Origin: VXNE01 sp965261535
GTDB lineage: Bacteria; Pseudomonadota; Gammaproteobacteria; Pseudomonadales; Azotimanducaceae
Direction of reading: 5' to 3'
Assembly (NCBI GenBank): GCA_965261535.1
Contig: OZ253469.1
Coordinates: 248,001 to 312,000 of the forward strand
DNA: 64,000 nt
The position numbers and the translations under genes were made by a program. Under the pieces are notes generated by a model. It did not search any database, was not told the DNA's origin, and saw only the letters and a list, made by a program, of their open reading frames with translations. Below, one piece after another: positions 34,300-43,512 of this stretch. Position 1 is the first letter of the stretch. Each line of letters begins with the position of its first letter.

Positions 34300-36975
34300 T
34301 TATGGCCGCAGCCTTTGCGTAAGGTTGCGACAGTACTCGTTCTCGGGATCTACCGCTATGCCCCTTTTCGCTATCTCATACGCTCGATCATCATTATCCA
34401 GGTTCAAGTAGAGCCATGCCAACCGTGAACAATTGGTTGCATCCAACTCCGATACTCGCTTCTCCATCTCCTCAGTGACACGTCCCACAAGCTCCCGTAC
34501 TCCCTGTGACCACGCATCGTCGTTACCACTCCCTTTGAACGACCTTAGTCTATTGTTGAGCTGGTTCGCCAAAACACCCAGCTTGTGTCCGTCCATGGTG
34601 CCGGCGGACAGCGCCGCTTCGCATAGCGCGTGGATCTCCCCCTTTGCGTCTCCACTGATCCGACACAGATTGGCCAACCTCTCCCACGCGTCCTCTTTCT
34701 CACCTACGGGCCCAATCTCAAGAAACCGTTGGAGGTAGTACTTTGCAAGTTCCAACGGCTCCTCCGTGGCCTCCAGCTCCACGACCAACTCCGACAATTG
34801 CAGGAAGGCCCTCGGTACTCGCTCTGCCAAAAACTCCAGCACCGGGCGCCTTTCCTCAAAGATCTCCGGCTTAACCTGCGCCCGTTTTGCTACTGCCCGG
34901 TAAAGATTCTCTATCCTAGGCAACATGGGCTGCCTCGGATCAGATCCCCGGCTGGCGCCGAACTCCATCAGTATGTCCCGCTCTTCTTCCACCGACACCT
35001 TAAACGGGCTAACTTTCAGCTTTTTGCTGCCGTAGATCGACGCTGCCAGGGGCACGCCGACGAGCAATTCCCCTCCTTCCTCTGCCTGAGTGCGATCCAC
35101 AAACGAAAATCGCTCCAGCTCGTCAAGTGCATCCGCAACAGCGAACCTCGTCGTCTCAGGCCGGAGGAGCACTGCCTCCACGGCAACCTCTGGTACCAAC
35201 ACGTGCCAACTAGACAACAGCAAGAACACCTTTTGCGCTCCCGCCGTCAGCGCATTGTAGGTCCGCTCGAACAATGCCCTAAGAAGCTGATCCGCCCCCG
35301 CCATTATCCTGCGAGGGGTTACCAGGCGACTTTCGCTAGCAACCTGCCCAAGCATCATTCGAATCACGTATGGGTGCCCCTCCGACTCCGAGATCAACTC
35401 GCGGCGATACTCGGTAGTGATGAGTTCCGTTACGCCGAGCCTCTGCGAGTGTTGATCAACAAGTGCGTTCGCCTCCGCATCTGTCATGCCACCGATGCCG
35501 ATATGATAGTCGCCTCGGAAGTCCCTAGTTCTAGTGGTAATAAGCACCTTGTTAGGTGCCCTTACATGGGCGTCCATCCACGAAAATGCATCTGCCGGGC
35601 TCTGAAGCGTCTCGAAATTATCCAATACGTATAACGTATTCCCTGCCGCCCCGTTAGCAAGACAATCTTCGAAGTACGAGCTAGCGCTAAAGCCTTTCGA
35701 ATCGCGTTTCTCTGGGTCCAGCAACTCTACGGCCGCGCGCGCAATATCCTTCTGCGTAATCACGCCAGGCTTAACCGACTTAGCCCCGGACTCCAGGAGG
35801 TCGATATCCCGTGCGCTAATCCAAAGAATCACTTCATAGGGCACGTCTTGGTGTACGACTAGCTTCTCTAGCGCTGCTATTGCAATCATCGTCTTGCCGA
35901 TACCGCCAGGGCCTGTAAGCGATACGATTGGGTGACGCTCAGCATCGAGCAGCTGGCCCATGACATCGTCGACGATTCGGTCCCGACGCACGTAGTGTCT
36001 TAGTTGTGGTGGAATGTTCGCGAACGTCTCTCCAAACGGCTCAAGGACCGCATGGCCCTGCGTTTCACTCAGAGGGAGCTCACCTGGGGCAGATGACCAC
36101 TCATTACCATCGACACGGGACACGTCGTTGGTTGCATATGATAGCGTTTCGAAGCTACCTCCACGATGATTGCCATTCGGAAGTAAGATGTCGTGCAACT
36201 CAGGGTCCGAGAAGACAAGACGGACTTCGATAGGGCGCTCAAGAAATATGTATACGCCATGGCCATATCGTTCGTTGTTGTTCGTCCTTAGGTAGTTGAA
36301 TGGACTGTCATCGCCGGTTAGGCGGGATACCCGGTATTTTCCCGAGATGTTCTGATAGAGGTACGCCCATGGAATCGCGAAAAGCTCCATGTTACTTATC
36401 GCAATCTCAAGGGCCTCTGCCATCAAGGGACATGCGTTTGCGCGCTGCGCGGCTGTTGGAGCGCCGTGTCCTCGACTGCGGTTCCTAAGTTGAGCTCCAA
36501 CCTCGAAGAACTGCCGGAAGGAGACCCGGTCGCCTAGCTCTGGAACCGCATCGACCGCGAGCGCGGCCTCCCGGAGCGACTCGACCGCATCGTACCTCCA
36601 ATCGCCGCGTCCAACGCGTTGAGTGAAATCTCGTGCAATGGTCTTCCCGGCGGAGTGAAAGAACTGCGCCGCCGGGCCGGTGAACAAATCGTTCAACGCG
36701 TGGGCCCAATCGCCGACTGAGTCGGCCCGGACGAGGCGGTGTTCGATGGAGTAACGGTGCCTGCCGACGTCATCGCCAACGCATGCTAAGACCCCTGCAG
36801 TGACGAGTTTGGTCATGTACTCTAGCTTGAGGCTCAAGGCGATGAAGTACGCGGAGTCGCTATCGCCTTTCTCGAGGGCTAGTCGTTTGTCGATGTCCGC
36901 GAATAGTGGTTCTGTAGTCACCGCTAGGCCATCCTTGACGTGATTCACGCGGAGAGTAGCATCCGGCCCAGGCAA
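34300..36975 (-). CDS. STAND NTPase (NB-ARC-like) with C-terminal TPR-type repeats
   Basis: The protein is up to 891 aa. The nucleotide-binding core has Walker A LTGPGGIGKT (353-362), Walker B LYVLDNFET, and sensor VLITTRTRD. The C-terminal third is helical and repeat-like, ending LAWLYLNLDNDDRAYEIAKRG, a TPR form. The N-terminal 330 residues contain LRNRSRGHG, which fits the R-x4-6-H motif of HEPN ribonucleases but is unproven. STAND proteins of this shape sense phage proteins and trigger an effector. The start at 36975 is a TTG without a good ribosome site, so the true start may be further in. Confidence 0.8.
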   Translation of the reverse strand: MPGPDATLRVNHVKDGLAVTTEPLFADIDKRLALEKGDSDSAYFIALSLKLEYMTKLVTAGVLACVGDDVGRHRYSIEHRLVRADSVGDWAHALNDLFTGPAAQFFHSAGKTIARDFTQRVGRGDWRYDAVESLREAALAVDAVPELGDRVSFRQFFEVGAQLRNRSRGHGAPTAAQRANACPLMAEALEIAISNMELFAIPWAYLYQNISGKYRVSRLTGDDSPFNYLRTNNNERYGHGVYIFLERPIEVRLVFSDPELHDILLPNGNHRGGSFETLSYATNDVSRVDGNEWSSAPGELPLSETQGHAVLEPFGETFANIPPQLRHYVRRDRIVDDVMGQLLDAERHPIVSLTGPGGIGKTMIAIAALEKLVVHQDVPYEVILWISARDIDLLESGAKSVKPGVITQKDIARAAVELLDPEKRDSKGFSASSYFEDCLANGAAGNTLYVLDNFETLQSPADAFSWMDAHVRAPNKVLITTRTRDFRGDYHIGIGGMTDAEANALVDQHSQRLGVTELITTEYRRELISESEGHPYVIRMMLGQVASESRLVTPRRIMAGADQLLRALFERTYNALTAGAQKVFLLLSSWHVLVPEVAVEAVLLRPETTRFAVADALDELERFSFVDRTQAEEGGELLVGVPLAASIYGSKKLKVSPFKVSVEEERDILMEFGASRGSDPRQPMLPRIENLYRAVAKRAQVKPEIFEERRPVLEFLAERVPRAFLQLSELVVELEATEEPLELAKYYLQRFLEIGPVGEKEDAWERLANLCRISGDAKGEIHALCEAALSAGTMDGHKLGVLANQLNNRLRSFKGSGNDDAWSQGVRELVGRVTEEMEKRVSELDATNCSRLAWLYLNLDNDDRAYEIAKRGIAVDPENEYCRNLTQRLRP

Positions 36976-37507
36976 GCGTCCAAACGCTTGGCTTGAGCCC
37001 GTCTTTGGTACTCAAGTTTCCAACTCTACGGCACCAGGTGGTCCGGACGCCACGAGCCCGCGCATACGAGGTCCGCTCGTTGAGTTACAGGCCGGTGGCG
37101 AGTATCCACACACTGAGGGGCACCAATGCTGCCGCGGTTTCGGCGTCGACGCGATCACGAATGCCATGAGCTGCAGGGCGACCGTCACCCCGAACAGCAC
37201 CGGATACGACCACACGGCCACGAGCACGCCGCCCGCTCCCCGCCACGCGGCGAGCGTCCCCGGGCCGCGTCGACCGGGCAGCTCTTGGCGTGCTGAAATC
37301 GACTTGAAACGACCTCCGCGGAACTTGCCGGGCAGGCCGCTACGGGCGATCACGGAGTTCGTCAGTATCTTGGATAGCGGAGGCGCGGTCACGGCGTGGA
37401 AACGTCGGCGCATTCCCTCACAGTATCCAGAGCCAGGAGACGGCTCCTCGTGTCGCCGCATGGGCCATAGCGTTGCCTGCTCGCCATCGCCGCGCCGCCG
37501 ACCCAGT
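36976..37507. other. 530-bp stretch, no supported gene; possible transporter remnant
   Basis: On the minus strand near 37150-37280 a hydrophobic segment (VLVAVWSYPVLFGVTVALQL) resembles part of a major-facilitator transporter, but there is no complete domain. Otherwise nothing is recognised between the STAND gene and the nuclease/HEPN gene. Confidence 0.3.
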
Positions 37508-38185
37508 TCAGACGAGGGATCGGCACACCCGAACCAGCCTGTCTAGGTCCGCATCCGATACCCTTTCGCTTACGACACCGTGCGCGACTCTGTTTCTGAC
37601 CGACGCCATCCGGTCGAGGAACTCTCCGTCTTCGAGTTCCACGAAACCGAGCATGACCGCGTCACGAACAAGAGATTGACCCAACTGCACCTGCACTTGA
37701 CGTCGCTTTCCCGTGTACAAGTACATCCGAAGAGCACCCTCCACGACTGTCCACGCCAGCAACAGCACCGCTTGCTCGTATCCCGCCTCCCCGTTTCTGA
37801 ATTGTTCGTGGAGTTTTTCCACCCGTCGCACCGCCTCGCGCAGGTCGTCGAGCTCGGCTAGCGGGACCGGAAAGTCGCGCTCTCTTGGACTTCGTGGGTT
37901 GGTCATCACGACCATGAATCGCCATCCGGGCTGCCGTTCTATCGTCTCCGATACGTCCGACAGCTCCCTCAATCGTTCGACCGATTCCCTCGAAATAACC
38001 TCGATTACGATCGACTCACCGTGGCCTTCGACGATCAAGTCCGGCCTATACCGTGACTCACGGAGGAATTTCGGAAGTCGCTCGCCTTGCGGTTGGACGT
38101 CTACCCTGAACCCGCGCTCCTCGTACTCGCCGGCGAGCAGCAGAGTCTTCCGCCGTTCGCGCCCTGGACGTTTCACCTCGTTCAT
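37508..38185 (-). CDS. putative PD-(D/E)XK-like nuclease fused to HEPN-like domain
   Basis: The 225-aa product has a short N-terminal alpha/beta module with RPDLIVEG and IVIEVISRES (possible D49 and E62 of a nuclease core; the Lys is not evident). Its C-terminal helical domain carries SVRNRVAHG with R197-x4-H202, the HEPN ribonuclease motif. Its start overlaps the rusA stop by 4 nt. The combination suggests an RNase or toxin effector; the nuclease call is tentative. Confidence 0.55.
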   Translation of the reverse strand: MNEVKRPGRERRKTLLLAGEYEERGFRVDVQPQGERLPKFLRESRYRPDLIVEGHGESIVIEVISRESVERLRELSDVSETIERQPGWRFMVVMTNPRSPRERDFPVPLAELDDLREAVRRVEKLHEQFRNGEAGYEQAVLLLAWTVVEGALRMYLYTGKRRQVQVQLGQSLVRDAVMLGFVELEDGEFLDRMASVRNRVAHGVVSERVSDADLDRLVRVCRSLV

Positions 38186-38583
38186 GTCAGGTCGCTCAAG
38201 TCAGGAGGGTGATCGACGCGAACGTAGACGAAAGGGTCGTTTTTCGAGAATGCCAGCAACAACGTCGCAGACGCCCCGCCTATCCTGTAGGACCCGTCGA
38301 TTCGCGCCTTCGCGGACGAGGTCTTCACGATTTGCCCGTCGTCCACGTACACAAGGCTGTTCAGCGCGTCTTGAATCGGCTTGATGACGTTGTCCACATC
38401 GGGTGTCTCGCCTTCATAGTAGTAGACCACGCTGATCGCCACTTCTTCGACCACGGGCGAACTGCCGTTCGGCAAAGCTCCCTCCGCAGCTTGCCTCACT
38501 CTCGCCTTCCATCGTTGGCGGGACGAACTCTTCGCCTGCTGTGACAACGGCGGTCCCTTCACAGTAAATTCAAACGGAATCAT
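38182..38583 (-). CDS. rusA: RusA-like Holliday junction endonuclease
   Basis: The 133-aa product matches the RusA family of prophage-type crossover-junction nucleases: FEFTVKGPPLSQQAKS at the start and the acidic core PDVDNVIKPIQDALNSLVYV, where Asp residues and the Lys form the active site. MIPFEF at 38583 is the family start; the frame extends upstream without conservation. It is coupled to the downstream nuclease/HEPN gene by a 4-nt overlap. Confidence 0.82.
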   Translation of the reverse strand: MIPFEFTVKGPPLSQQAKSSSRQRWKARVRQAAEGALPNGSSPVVEEVAISVVYYYEGETPDVDNVIKPIQDALNSLVYVDDGQIVKTSSAKARIDGSYRIGGASATLLLAFSKNDPFVYVRVDHPPDLSDLT

Positions 38584-38884
38584 GCCGGCACCCGTCGGAA
38601 TCAACCGGAACTGATATTGTCCACCGAGCACGCCGGCAACCGCGTCCCATCCCGCCAACTCCCGAGCCTCATGTGCGCGCCTACCCGAACACCATGAAAA
38701 AAACTGATCGCCACTTCCACTCGCGCGGGCGGCGTGGCCGAACCACTCGCCAGCAACGTCCGCACCATCCCCGACCCCCGCAGAATCCCCGGCCTCTGTT
38801 TCAGGCACCCCGACCTCCGGCGACGGCGAACCTACGCGCGTCTCCCGGTTGCGACAACTTCTGTAAGCATATACAGTCCCACCC

Positions 38885-39301
38885 GTGGCCGACAACCGCA
38901 CACCCGAGGTTCGATCGAAGATCATGGCCTCGGTGGGACACAAGGATACGGGGCCCGAGATGACGGTCAGGCGGCTGCTCCACCGCATGGGATACCGCTA
39001 CGCCCTCCACCGCTGCGACCTACCGGGGCGCCCGGACCTCGTCTTCGCACCCCGACCCAAGGTAGTCTTCGTCCACGGGTGTTTCTGGCACGGCCATGGC
39101 TGCCGCAAGGGGCGGCTGCCCACGACCCGGGTCGAGTACTGGAGCGAGAAGATCGACAAGAACAGGGCGAGGGATGCCCGCAACGTCAACGCCCTTCAGG
39201 CCATGGGCTGGGCCAGCTGCATCGTCTGGCATTGCGAGACCGCCGATACCGACACACTGAAGCAGCGCCTGGTCCGTTTCCTCGACGGAGTCACCTCGTG
39301 A
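38885..39301 (+). CDS. vsr: very short patch repair endonuclease
   Basis: Vsr nicks next to T:G mismatches made by deamination of 5-methylcytosine. The 138-aa protein keeps the active residues: D51 in GRPDLVF and H69 in VHGCFWHGHGC, at the same positions as in E. coli Vsr. The start is GTG at 38885. The stop overlaps the cytosine methylase start (GTGA, 39298-39301), the usual vsr/dcm partnership. Confidence 0.92.
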   Translation: MADNRTPEVRSKIMASVGHKDTGPEMTVRRLLHRMGYRYALHRCDLPGRPDLVFAPRPKVVFVHGCFWHGHGCRKGRLPTTRVEYWSEKIDKNRARDARNVNALQAMGWASCIVWHCETADTDTLKQRLVRFLDGVTS

Positions 39302-40020
39302 CGCGCCCGGCCGTGCTGGACGTCTTCGCCGGCGTTGGGGGCCTCGCACTCGGCTTCGAACAGGCCGGCTTCGACGTGGTCGGCGCTCTCGAAATCGACC
39401 CCATCCACGCCGCCACCCACTCCTTCAACTTCCTGCAGTCCCGCACGCTCTGCGACGACGCCACCGCCCTCCGGGGCCAAGACATCCGCAAGAAATTGCA
39501 GGTCCCCGTCGACGTCGTCGTCGGCGGCGCGTCCTGCCAGGGCTTCTCCATGATCGGCCAGCGGGCGCTCGAAGACCCCCGCAACCAGCTCGTCAAGCAC
39601 TTCCTCCGGCTCGTCGTCGAGTTGGAGCCCGCCGTGTTCGTACTCGAGAACGTCCGCGGCCTCACCGTCGGCAAGCACCGGCAGCTCCTCGATGAGGCGA
39701 CCGAGGAGTTCCAGTCCGCAGGCTACTCTGTCGCTCTCCCGTGGCAGGTGCTGAACGCCCGCGACCACGGCGTCCCGCAGGACAGGCAACGGCTTTTCCT
39801 GATGGGCGCCAAGGGCGTCGAAGCCCCCCGCTACCCGGATCCCGACACGGTCTCTCCGTCTCCCACGTGCCGGGACGCGCTGGACGATGTTCCCGACGCC
39901 GAGGGCTTCGAGGAGTTGGCGGACTCCGACTCCGTGCGCGTGCCCATCCAAGCCATGTCGAGCTCCAGCGCCATGCGCACCGTCTGCCCGAAGCAGGACC
40001 GGAAGAAGTCCCCCCGGTCC
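39298..40020 (+). pseudogene. dcm: C5-cytosine DNA methyltransferase, C-terminally truncated
   Basis: The start GTG overlaps vsr. Motif I DVFAGVGGLALGFEQAG, the catalytic loop GGASCQGFS (C80; the usual Pro before Cys is Ser), motif VI ENVRG and motif VIII QDRQRLFLMG are present. After about residue 230 the sequence stops resembling a methylase, and the target recognition domain and motifs IX-X are missing. About 50 nt later a transposase fragment begins, so the gene was probably cut by an insertion or deletion. The enzyme should be inactive. Confidence 0.8.
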
Positions 40021-40045
40021 TTGCGGAAATCGCTCAGCACCCGGA

Positions 40046-40186
40046 AGTTTCGGGGTGCGGGGCAAGTCGAAGGTGGACGGCGAGTTCTCGCTGGTCTGCG
40101 CCGCGCACAACGTCAAGAAAATGGTCCATGCGGCGATCGCGGGAGTCGTGCGCCTGGAGTTCGGGCAAAGGGCGGCGATGGCGTAG
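40046..40186 (+). pseudogene. transposase C-terminal fragment (IS1182/IS5-like)
   Basis: SFGVRGKSKVDGEFSLVCAA and HNVKKMVHA resemble the last ~45 residues of a DDE transposase. It lies directly behind the truncated cytosine methylase and probably marks the insertion that cut it. Confidence 0.55.
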
Positions 40187-40427
40187 AATCGGGCCTGCGG
40201 GAGATCTGGAAGTGACGAAACGGTCTGGCCGCGCTCTTTTTCAGTCGAAAAAGCATAACGAGGCGTCTTGGCTCGACTTCGCTTGGCCGGGACCGCGTTG
40301 CCGGAGCAACCCACATGAGCCGATACGCGTCAGCGGGAACAGAATGCCGCCAAGTGCCCTGTTCTCGGACGCCCTCCTAGGACGTTGGCCGCGTGGGGCG
40401 CGGATGGCCTGGAAGCCGATCTTGCGC

Positions 40428-40513
40428 CCCGTCACTACCCCATCGCACACCCCGACGCGTCCTTGGGCCTCCATTCTTATTGATCGTTCGCCATCTGATG
40501 GGGTAGTGACGGG
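40428..40513. repeat. 17-bp perfect inverted repeat around a 52-nt loop
   Basis: CCCGTCACTACCCCATC at 40428-40444 is the exact reverse complement of 40497-40513. The 86-bp unit could be a miniature transposable element or a strong hairpin. It has no coding content, and the rest of 40187-40562 has no recognised gene. Confidence 0.6.
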
Positions 40514-40562
40514 CACGCGCGGTTAGACCGCTCGGCACCTGAACACGGCGATCCCACAGATT

Positions 40563-41279
40563 ATGATCTCGTTGTCGCCTTGCAACATGCGGTCCGAGCT
40601 CCTCGCTGCCGAGCGTGCGTTCTCCTCCGCGAGTAACCGTGACTTGACAAAGAGTGACAATATCCCATGCTGCGATGCGATGGACTGGAAGAAGATATTT
40701 TCTAGTGCGCTATTCAGCATTGCCACCATCGCGGGCGGGTTCTTCGCACAGACAAGATTTCCTATGGGCGCTTTGCCTTGGCTCACCATTTCGTTAGTTT
40801 GCATCGGTGTAATCGCATTCATCTATCGCAACGACTTGAAACAGTGGTGGCTGAATCCGCGGGACAGACAACAAAAGCACGAGAGCAATGCGGCGAGTGA
40901 TCCTGACGCGTTCATCAATGAACTTCGTATTCAGTTCGATGCCAATCCGGGGAACGGTCGCATCGCAGCCAAGTTGATCCTGCTGAGCCAAGATATAGAG
41001 TCGGCTGAACATGTATACGAAGCGTTCAAGCTGGTAGAGGCTGAAATTGGCCGTTACTGCCCAGAGTGCGCATTCGCGGCGAAACTCGTTGAGCATGATG
41101 AAACCCTGCGGGCGAGGTCCCTGCTTTCCGAAACCCAATTCTCGGCGTCATTCGCCCAGACATCCGCTGACCTCAACGGTGGGCGCAAATCCGCCGAAGT
41201 CGAGTACAAGACTGCGCTAAACGAGTTCTATTTCGGCGCTGGGGGTCCACCCGATCTGTTTGAGGAAGACGAGTGGTGA
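40563..41279 (+). CDS. hypothetical membrane protein
   Basis: The 238-aa product is not recognised. It has two hydrophobic helices after residue 40 (IFSSALFSIATIAGGFF and WLTISLVCIGVIAFIY) and then a soluble, mostly helical C-terminal domain with an acidic end (PPDLFEEDEW). MDWKKIF at 40680 may be the true start, which would place the first helix near the N-terminus. It lies beside the integrase in the island. Confidence 0.55.
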   Translation: MISLSPCNMRSELLAAERAFSSASNRDLTKSDNIPCCDAMDWKKIFSSALFSIATIAGGFFAQTRFPMGALPWLTISLVCIGVIAFIYRNDLKQWWLNPRDRQQKHESNAASDPDAFINELRIQFDANPGNGRIAAKLILLSQDIESAEHVYEAFKLVEAEIGRYCPECAFAAKLVEHDETLRARSLLSETQFSASFAQTSADLNGGRKSAEVEYKTALNEFYFGAGGPPDLFEEDEW

Positions 41280-41340
41280 GAGGTAGTAGCTGTGCGGCGT
41301 AGACTCCTATGCGAGCACGACCACGCTACGTGTCCGGAGA

Positions 41341-42496
41341 TCAACGCACAAGGTAGTCGGCCCAAGATGTCATCAGTTCCCGCCGTTTTTCGAAGAGGTC
41401 GCTGCGCGCGTAGGCGACCTCGGCCTTGTTTTTGATCGTGTGGGCCAGCGCCGCCTCCATGACCGCGTGCGGCGTGTGCGTCTGCTCCGCAGCGTAATCC
41501 CGGAAGCTCCACCGGAACCCGTGCGTGACCGCGTCGAACCGCAGTTCTCGCAGCAATTTCGCGTGCGTGTTCTCGCTCAGCGGACGGCCAAGTCGTGCGC
41601 CGGGGAACACCAACCCCGACACGTCCGAAAGCTCTGCGGCCTCGGCCAACACTTCGAGGGCGCGCCCCGACAGCGGTACGCGGTGCTCGCGGTTCGCCTT
41701 CATGCGCTCCGCCGGCACCGTCCAGGTCGCGCCCTCGACATCGATCTCGTCCCATTTCGCCTTGCGCACCTCCGCCGACCGCGCCGCCGTCAGCACCAGG
41801 AACTCCAGCGCCAGCTTTGACGACGCGCTCGCCCGGCGGCTGGCCTTCACCTTCGCGATGTAGTCCGCCACCTCCTCATAGGCGAGGGCCGGCATCGGAC
41901 GCCGCTGCACGGTGTTGCGCGGCAGGGCGGCATCGACGACGACTCCCGCCGGGTCGTCGCTGCGGTACCCCTGCGCCACCGCCCAACGGCATATCGCCGA
42001 GATGCGCTGCTTTACCCGGCGCGCCGTCTCGGGTTTCTCGTTCCAGATCGGCAGCAGCACCGACATCACGTGTCCCGGCGTGAGCTCCGACACCGGCAAT
42101 TCGCAGATGCTCGGATAGGCGTAGGTTTCGAGGCTCGCCCGCCACTGCGGCCCCGACTTCGGGCTGCGCCAGGTGGGCTCGTGTATGGCGATCACCGCCT
42201 CGGCCGCTTCCGCGAACGAGGGCGCAAGTACAGCCTTGCCGTCGGCCTGCCGCGGATCGCCGCCTGCCTTCGCGATCTTCCAACGCTCGAAGGCCGCCGC
42301 GCGCGCCTCCGCCAAACCCATCGAGGGGTAGTGGCCCACCGCGTTATCCGTCCGCATTCCCTTGATGTTGAGCCGCTGGATCCACGACTTCGCGCCTCTA
42401 GGGGACACTCGGAGGTCACATTCCGTGCTCGTCCGTCAGCTTCGCTGGCCCCTTTGCCGTTTCAATCCTTCGCACCGTGAGTTTCGCCAAAGTCAT
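41341..42496 (-). pseudogene. P4-type tyrosine integrase, frameshifted near the N-terminus
   Basis: MTLAKLTVRRIETAKGPAKL (start 42496) then TDEHGM is the family's N-terminal start. At about 42418 two bases are missing (or one extra), and the frame resumes as DLRVSPRGAKSW. The rest is complete: catalytic Arg in ARSAEVRKAKWDEID, the HGFRWSFRDYA box, the LAHTIKN segment and the Tyr in VAYARSDLFEKRRELM. An internal GTG at 42408 could give a shortened 355-aa protein without the arm-binding N-terminus. The gene lies about 150 bp from attR, as expected for the island's own integrase. Confidence 0.85.
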
Positions 42497-42646
42497 ACCC
42501 CAACTCATACCCCAATTGGTATCAGTTTCAAGGATATTCAGCGATAGGTCAAGGGTGCTCTTGAGATTGATTAATGATTATTTATCAAAATGTTAAGATA
42601 ACCCCATGGACCTTGGAGACGACTAGAGAGAAAGACCAGTGACGGA

Positions 42647-42660
42647 CTCCCTCTCCGCCA
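42647..42660 (+). repeat. attR: copy of the tRNA-Ser 3' end
   Basis: CTCCCTCTCCGCCA matches the tRNA-Ser end at 24593-24606 exactly. Neither flank matches beyond these 14 nt. Confidence 0.85.
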
Positions 42661-43239
42661 CCTCCGGGCGGCGGTTGACGTCCACAAGCCTGGATCAGCT
42701 CACGGCGGAAGTGGACTGCAAGGGAGTCGTGCCTGTAGCTCCTATCGCGAACCAACGAGGTGCGTGGCAAAAGTGGCTTCGGAACTCTGGTCTCCACCGC
42801 GTCACCGGGCGGGTGGGGTTCGAGATCCGCACCCACCAAGAGAGCTCGGCCAGAAGGATTGGCCTATCCGCATCGATTTCTCGTGTGTGCAGGGGGCGAG
42901 TATGAGTCTCATCGTTGCGGTGAAACCGATCAAAGAGGCACGGGCGAAGTGAACGCGTCCGTCTCTTGGGTGCCATCGTGGGTGCGTGATTCCTGGGGAT
43001 CGGATGAGTAGAATGTGCAGGTACCATGGAGGGCTGCCGCGGCACGTACTGGCGCTGGCGAGCAAGCACGACATCGGGGCGCGCAAGCCGCGATGGTGGA
43101 AAGTTCCGGCGGCGAACCGGAATGGATCCAAGTTGTGGTTCAGTAGCAGAAGACTACGTTCCGCGAGGGGCGCGGTGGGAAGACCAATTGCGGACGGAAC
43201 AGCAAAACGATTCCGCAGGCATGCAGAAGGAGAAATCTC
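42661..43239. other. 580-bp stretch without a supported gene
   Basis: Short frames exist on both strands, but none has a recognised domain. It probably contains the promoter of the ubiquitin-like operon and the left part of a second, older island. Confidence 0.5.
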
Positions 43240-43512
43240 GTGAGTGAGGACAAACCGGTACACCGACCGAACGACAAGACGTTTTTGATAATACTCAACG
43301 GGCGGCAAAGGCAGGTGGAGATTGAGGAGTTGTCCTTTGATGAACTGGTGGACCTTGCTTTCGACAACCCAGCACGAGGGCCACAACTCGTTTTCACCAT
43401 CACGTTCCGGGAGGCCGGCGGACGTGTGCTCGAAGGAGAACTCGACGAAGGGCAGAGGCTGAAGGTGCGCGACGGAACGATCATCAATGTCACACGAACA
43501 GATCAGTCGTAG
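43240..43512 (+). CDS. ubiquitin-like protein (single multi-ubiquitin-type domain)
   Basis: The 90-aa product fits the bacterial Multi_ubiquitin family: FLIILNGRQRQVEIEELSFD, then NPARGPQLVFTITFREAGG, and the ending VRDGTIINVTRTDQS. Only one Ubl unit is present and there is no C-terminal Gly-Gly, so conjugation may need processing or may not occur. GTG start with AAGGAG 8 nt upstream. It overlaps the E1-like gene by 26 bp. Confidence 0.83.
   Translation: MSEDKPVHRPNDKTFLIILNGRQRQVEIEELSFDELVDLAFDNPARGPQLVFTITFREAGGRVLEGELDEGQRLKVRDGTIINVTRTDQS

Larger units (their letters stand above)
24607..42660. mobile_element. ~18-kb integrative island in tRNA-Ser(GGA)
   Basis: The region lies between the intact tRNA and the 14-bp copy of its 3' end. 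A P4-type tyrosine integrase gene faces inward at the far end (41341-42496). Cargo is defence-like and mobile: a three-gene methyltransferase/helicase/AlkB cassette, an IS66-type element, a STAND NTPase, RusA, Vsr, and several decayed genes. The integrase frame is broken, so the island may no longer excise by itself. Confidence 0.82.

Noticed and set aside
37012..37461. 149-aa minus-strand frame as a gene
   Set aside because: Only a short hydrophobic piece resembles a transporter; no start signal or full domain.
42639..42905. 88-aa frame spanning attR
   Set aside because: No domain, and it begins in the repeat created by integration.
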